A DNA stretch of 64,000 bases, from the NCBI RefSeq assembly GCF_019704555.1, contig NZ_AP024745.1, positions 2,724,001 to 2,788,000 on the forward strand, read 5' to 3'. This DNA is from Actinoplanes sp. L3-i22 (lineage in GTDB: Bacteria > Actinomycetota > Actinomycetes > Mycobacteriales > Micromonosporaceae). The notes beneath the pieces were generated by a model. The model saw nothing but the letters and a program-made list of their open reading frames with translations. It was not told the origin of the DNA and ran no database searches. The position numbers were made by a program, and so were the translations under genes. This document shows positions 60,361 through 64,000 of this stretch, piece by piece; position 1 is the stretch's first letter; every line of letters starts with the position of its first letter.

Positions 60361-61533
60361 ATGGTGAAAGCGCTTCGCACCCCGAGCACGGCGATCAACG
60401 CCCTGCTGGCCCTACTGATCGTCGGCGCCGCGATCTGGGGCGTCAATCTGATCCGGAGCACCTCCTCCGGCAACGAGGCGAAAGCCACCGACGTGCGCAC
60501 CGTCACCGTCTCGCAGGGCACGGTCACCAAGACCGTCAGCGCGGACGGCACGGTGGCCAGCGCGTCGACCGCCGCCGCCACGTTCACCACCTCCGGCACG
60601 GTCACCGCCATCAAGGTCAAGGTCGGCGACAAGGTGACCAAGGGCCAGCTGCTGGCCCAGGTCGACGCCACCGACGCGCAGCGCGACCTGGACCTGGCGA
60701 ACGCCAACCTGGACGCCGCGAACGACTCGCTGGACCGGGCCGACACCGCCGGCACCGACACCACCACCGCCGAGAACCAGGTCACCTCGGCGAAACTGGC
60801 GGTCGCCGACGCCGCGGCCTCGGTCGCCGGCACCAAGCTGACCGCCCCGATGGCCGGGACGGTCACCGCGGTCAACGGCTCGCTCGGCGGCTCGTCGTCG
60901 GGCTCGTCCTCGTCCAGCGCCTCGACCGGCACCGGCGGGAGCGGCGCGTCGTCGAGCTCGTCGTCGTCCTCGAGCGGCTTCATCGCCATCGAGGACCTGA
61001 GCCGGCTGCAGATCACCGCGGCGTTCTCCGAGTCGGACACCACCGCGCTCAAGGCCGGCCAGTCCGCCACGATCACCTGGAACGCCCTGGCGAGCGCGGA
61101 GACCACCGGCAAGGTGGTCGCCGTCGACCCGACCGCGACGACCAGCAACAGCGTGGTCACGTACGGCGTGACGGTCAGCCTCCCGGACCCGCCGGACGGC
61201 GCCAAGCCGGGCCAGACGGTCAGCGTCGCGGTCGTCACCGGCAGCGTCGACAACGCCGTGAAGGTCAACTCGGCGGCCGTCACGGTCAGCGGCCGGCGCT
61301 CCACCGCCACCGTGCTGACCAGCACCGGGACCCAGGAGGTCCGGCAGGTCCAGGTCGGCCTGGAGGGCGACGACGCCTACCAGATCACCTCCGGCCTGAC
61401 CGCGGGGGAGAAGGTGGTCGTCCCGACCAGCAGCACCACGAGCAGCAACTCGAGCTCGCGCAGCGGGACCGGCTTCGGCAGCGGCACCGGCGGGTTCACC
61501 GGTGGTGGCGGCGCCCCGCCCGGCGGACGCTGA
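60361..61533 (+). CDS. HlyD/MacA-type membrane-fusion protein 2
   Basis: 390 aa. N-terminal anchor INALLALLIVGAAIWGVNLI. The lipoyl-like block is TFTTSGTVTAIKVKVGDKVT, then KGQLLAQVDATDAQRDLDLA. A Ser/Gly linker (SSGSSSSSASTGTGGSGAS) precedes the hairpin return VTAVNGSLGG. The beta-barrel part has AFSESDTTALKAGQSATITW and the closing VVVPTSSTTSSNSSSRSG. It is the second adaptor in the same operon, 55 bp after the first and 2 bp before the ATPase gene. Confidence 0.88.
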   Translation: MVKALRTPSTAINALLALLIVGAAIWGVNLIRSTSSGNEAKATDVRTVTVSQGTVTKTVSADGTVASASTAAATFTTSGTVTAIKVKVGDKVTKGQLLAQVDATDAQRDLDLANANLDAANDSLDRADTAGTDTTTAENQVTSAKLAVADAAASVAGTKLTAPMAGTVTAVNGSLGGSSSGSSSSSASTGTGGSGASSSSSSSSSGFIAIEDLSRLQITAAFSESDTTALKAGQSATITWNALASAETTGKVVAVDPTATTSNSVVTYGVTVSLPDPPDGAKPGQTVSVAVVTGSVDNAVKVNSAAVTVSGRRSTATVLTSTGTQEVRQVQVGLEGDDAYQITSGLTAGEKVVVPTSSTTSSNSSSRSGTGFGSGTGGFTGGGGAPPGGR

Positions 61534-61535
61534 GC

Positions 61536-62252
61536 ATGGCTACGACCCGGCCGGTCCTGGACGTCCGCGACGTACGCAAGCTGTACGGCGAGGGCGAGAC
61601 CACGGTGCGCGCCCTCGACGGCGTGTCACTGGCGGTGGATCGCGGCGACTACGTGGCGATCATGGGATCGTCCGGGTCCGGCAAGTCCACCCTGATGAAC
61701 ATTCTCGGCTGCCTGGACATCCCGACCCACGGGTCGTACCTGCTCGACGGGGTGGACGTCAGCCGGCTCACCGACAGTCAGCTCGCGCTGGTCCGGAACC
61801 GGCTGATCGGGTTCGTGTTCCAGTCGTTCAACCTGATCCCGCGTACGTCGGCGGTGGCGAACGTCGAACTGCCGCTGGCGTACTCGGGGATGCGGGCCGC
61901 CGAACGCCGGCGCCGCGCCATGTTCGCGCTCGACGTGGTCGGCCTGGCCGATCGCGCCGAGCACGAGCCGAACCAGCTCTCCGGCGGCCAGCAGCAGCGG
62001 GTCGCGGTGGCCCGCGCGCTGGTCACCGAGCCGGCCCTGCTGCTGGCCGACGAGCCGACCGGCGACCTGGACAGTCACGCCACCGACGAGGTGCTCGAGG
62101 TCTTCGACGACCTGCACTCGGTCGGCCGCACCATCGTGATCATCACGCACGAGGAGGAGGTCGGCGCCCGCGCCGACCGGCTGATCCGGCTCCTCGACGG
62201 GCGGGTCACCTCGGACACCCGGCAGCTCCATCAGGGACGGCACGCGGCATGA
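61536..62252 (+). CDS. MacB-like ABC transporter ATP-binding protein
   Basis: 238 aa. Walker [11 protein letters not shown]-loop [20 protein letters not shown], signature [15 protein letters not shown], Walker [14 protein letters not shown] and the H-loop [11 protein letters not shown] are all intact. It is the LolD/MacB/FtsE subgroup with the MacB-specific [19 protein letters not shown]. It pairs with the permease at 62296. Confidence 0.94.
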   Translation: MATTRPVLDVRDVRKLYGEGETTVRALDGVSLAVDRGDYVAIMGSSGSGKSTLMNILGCLDIPTHGSYLLDGVDVSRLTDSQLALVRNRLIGFVFQSFNLIPRTSAVANVELPLAYSGMRAAERRRRAMFALDVVGLADRAEHEPNQLSGGQQQRVAVARALVTEPALLLADEPTGDLDSHATDEVLEVFDDLHSVGRTIVIITHEEEVGARADRLIRLLDGRVTSDTRQLHQGRHAA

Positions 62253-62299
62253 GCGAAATTTCGCGAGAAATGGTGATTGAGGCGGGGGCGGCGGCGTGA
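62249..62299 (+). CDS. 16-aa ORF bridging the ATPase and permease genes (speculative)
   Basis: ATG 62249 overlaps the ATPase stop (ATGA) and its TGA overlaps the GTG start of the permease (GTGA). It reads [16 protein letters not shown]. It may only keep ribosomes moving from one gene to the next. Confidence 0.25.
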   Translation: MSEISREMVIEAGAAA

Positions 62300-63492
62300 A
62301 CTTCGCGGAGATCGTTCGATTCGCGCTGCGCGGGCTGTCCGCGAACAAGCTGCGTTCGGTGCTCACCATGCTCGGCATCCTGATCGGCGTCGCCGCGGTG
62401 ATCCTGCTGGTCGCGGTCGGCAACGGCTCGGCCCAGGCGATCGCCGACCGGATCTCCGCGCTCGGCACCAACACGCTGACCGTGATGAGCACCAGCCGCG
62501 GGACCAGCAGCGGCGGCGGGCTGACCCTCAAGGTCGCCGAGGCGCTCGACGACCCGGCCCTGGCGCCCGACGTGAAGTCGGTGTCGCCGGTGGTCAGCAC
62601 GTCGGCGACGCTGACCTACGAGGGCAGCGACCACGACGTCAGCTCGTTCGTCGGCACCACGCCGGACTGGTTCGGCGCGTCCAACTTCCCGGTCAAGACC
62701 GGGGCGCTGTTCACCGCGGACGACGAGGCCCAGGCCCGCCGGGTGGTGGTGATCGGCCAGACCGTCGCCGACGAGCTGTTCTCCGGCGTCGACCCGGTCG
62801 GCGAGCAGGTCACCGTCGGCGGCGCGCTGTTCACCATCGTCGGGGTGCTCGACGAGAAGAGCTCCAGCGGCTTCAGCGACTCCAACGACACCGCGGTCGC
62901 GCCGATCGCCGCGGTCCGGCAGGTGCTGGCCGGTTACGGCACGCTCAGCTCGATCCTGGTCGAGGCGAAGAACTCCGACCAGGTCGACACGGTGCAGAGT
63001 GAGATCACCACGATCCTCGACCAGAAGATGCCGGCGAGCAGCGACGGGACCACGGCGTACCGGATCCAGAACGCCTCTCAGCTCCTGGCGACCCAGACCG
63101 AGACCGCCGACACCTTCACCACCCTGCTCGGCGCGGTCGCCGCGATCAGCCTCCTGGTCGGCGGCATCGGGATCACCAACATCATGCTGGTCACGGTCAC
63201 CGAACGGACCCGGGAGATCGGCATCCGCAAGGCGCTCGGCGCGCCCCGGCGGGTGGTGCTGAGCCAGTTCCTGATCGAGGCGACGCTGCTCAGCGTGATC
63301 GGCGGCGGTCTCGGGGTGGCCGCCGCGCTGATCGGCAGCAAGTTCCAGATCGTCGGCGTCCAGCCGGTGATCGTGCCCAGCTCGGTCGTGCTCGCGCTGG
63401 GCGTCTCGGTGCTGATCGGGCTGTTCTTCGGCGGCCTGCCGGCGGCCCGCGCGGCCCGGCTGCGGCCCATCGACGCCCTGCGCTACGAATAG
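62296..63492 (+). CDS. MacB-like ABC transporter permease
   Basis: 398 aa from GTG 62296. The first helix lies in LRSVLTMLGILIGVAAVILL, after AEIVRFALRGLSANK. A large external MacB_PCD domain follows (about 45-270, with VGEQVTVGGALFTIVGVLDE). The FtsX region has three helices (LLGAVAAISLLVGGIGITNI; TLLSVIGGGLGVAAALIG; SSVVLALGVSVLIGLFFGGL) and the motif TERTREIGIRKALGAPRRVV. It is the pump of the MacAB-type exporter encoded with two adaptors. Confidence 0.92.
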   Translation: MNFAEIVRFALRGLSANKLRSVLTMLGILIGVAAVILLVAVGNGSAQAIADRISALGTNTLTVMSTSRGTSSGGGLTLKVAEALDDPALAPDVKSVSPVVSTSATLTYEGSDHDVSSFVGTTPDWFGASNFPVKTGALFTADDEAQARRVVVIGQTVADELFSGVDPVGEQVTVGGALFTIVGVLDEKSSSGFSDSNDTAVAPIAAVRQVLAGYGTLSSILVEAKNSDQVDTVQSEITTILDQKMPASSDGTTAYRIQNASQLLATQTETADTFTTLLGAVAAISLLVGGIGITNIMLVTVTERTREIGIRKALGAPRRVVLSQFLIEATLLSVIGGGLGVAAALIGSKFQIVGVQPVIVPSSVVLALGVSVLIGLFFGGLPAARAARLRPIDALRYE

Positions 63493-63513
63493 AAAGCCGA
63501 GAAGGACGAGGTC

Positions 63514-64000
63514 ATGAACGACGACACCGAGGTTCTGTCGCGCACGCCGACCGAGGTCGAGCACGACGACCTGAACAGCGCCATCGCCCAGGCCGCGCCG
63601 CGTCGCTGGTGGAACCGGACCACGCTGGTGCTGGCCGGGGTCGGGCTGCTGGTCGGCGGGTTCGCCGGCGGCGCGCAGGTGCAGAAGCACTGGGGCTCGT
63701 CGTCGACGTCGTCGTCGTCGTCCACCGCGACGGCCGGCGGCGGTTTCCCGGCCGGTGCCGGGATGCCCAGCGGCATGGGCGGATTCGGGCAGAACCGGTC
63801 GGCCGCGCCGGCCGGTGGCACCGCGGGGACGATCAGCAGGGTCGACGGGAACACCGTCTATGTGCAGACCGCGGCGGGGGAGACGGTCACGGTGCGGGCC
63901 TCGGACACCACCGCGGTGAGCAAGACCGCCACCGCGAAGGTCACCGACCTGACCGCCGGCTTGAAGATCACGGTCCAGGGCGTCGCGGACTCGGAGGGGG
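63514..64000 (+). CDS. DUF5666-like membrane-anchored protein, partial (runs off the window)
   Basis: The start ATG 63514 is preceded by GAAGGACGAGG. A cytosolic N-terminus of about 35 residues leads to a membrane helix (TTLVLAGVGLLVGGFAGGAQ), a Ser/Gly-rich linker and a beta-rich domain GTISRVDGNTVYVQTAAGET, then LTAGLKITVQGVADSEG, which resembles DUF5666. At least 162 residues are in the window. It is the last visible gene of the exporter operon. Confidence 0.8.
   Translation, partial: MNDDTEVLSRTPTEVEHDDLNSAIAQAAPRRWWNRTTLVLAGVGLLVGGFAGGAQVQKHWGSSSTSSSSSTATAGGGFPAGAGMPSGMGGFGQNRSAAPAGGTAGTISRVDGNTVYVQTAAGETVTVRASDTTAVSKTATAKVTDLTAGLKITVQGVADSEG

Overview
The window is about 64 kb of very GC-rich DNA from an actinobacterium, most likely a member of the Micromonosporaceae such as Actinoplanes. 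That placement is inferred from gene content: two SAM-IV riboswitches (a class known from Actinomycetales), an F420-type luciferase-like oxidoreductase, an ECF41 sigma factor with its oxidoreductase partner, a DUF1906 exported protein, frequent GTG and TTG starts, and many genes whose start codon lies 6-8 nt after a TANNNT box, as in leaderless mRNAs. No rRNA, tRNA, CRISPR array or intact insertion sequence was seen.

Layout. 0-13.8 kb: the end of a histidine kinase, a secreted DUF1906/FG-GAP protein, an HD hydrolase, an M20 peptidase and a DUF1684 protein, a SAM-IV-controlled class V PLP enzyme, a GGDEF-EAL protein, a GH92 glycosidase with a glycosyltransferase, an ArsR/SRPBCC pair and a LuxR-type regulator. 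13.9-26.2 kb: the most unusual region. It holds an RpoN (sigma-54) homologue with a near-perfect RpoN box, a textbook -24/-12 promoter, a six-gene operon of mostly unknown proteins behind it, and a convergent sigma-54 activator with an intact GAFTGA loop, plus one more unknown gene. Sigma-54 is generally regarded as absent from Actinobacteria, so a self-contained sigma factor, promoter, target operon and activator is the main candidate for an undescribed system. 26-41.5 kb: a quinone oxidoreductase and its regulator, a second SAM-IV riboswitch (acetyltransferase), an F420-type enzyme, a PilZ protein with a long structured leader, the ECF41 pair, a DUF4190-like protein, a phytase-type esterase and an EgtA-like protein. 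41.5-54.5 kb: a LacI regulator, a PET-hydrolase/cutinase-like enzyme, an Lrp-MFS pair and a rhamnose operon (rhaD-rhaB-lutABC). A perfect LacI-type operator sits at the rha promoter and a near-identical one lies before the LacI gene. 54.5-64 kb: a hybrid histidine kinase, a response regulator converging with a degenerate kinase, and a MacAB-like export operon that runs off the window.

Structural themes. GC-rich tandem repeats (units of 10, 16, 18, about 30 and 35 bp) fill several intergenic gaps and also expand in frame inside coding sequences. A 143-bp intergenic element is present twice, 25 kb apart; it keeps a nested stem-loop plan and lies ahead of two regulatory genes (PilZ and a response regulator). 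Two tandem DnaA boxes lie at 43.25 kb.

How the genes work together. The rhamnose genes form a complete route from rhamnulose-1-phosphate and lactaldehyde toward pyruvate, although the isomerase and transporter are not here. Signal transduction is dense: c-di-GMP turnover (GGDEF-EAL), a possible c-di-GMP receptor (PilZ), phosphorelay proteins and two alternative sigma factors.
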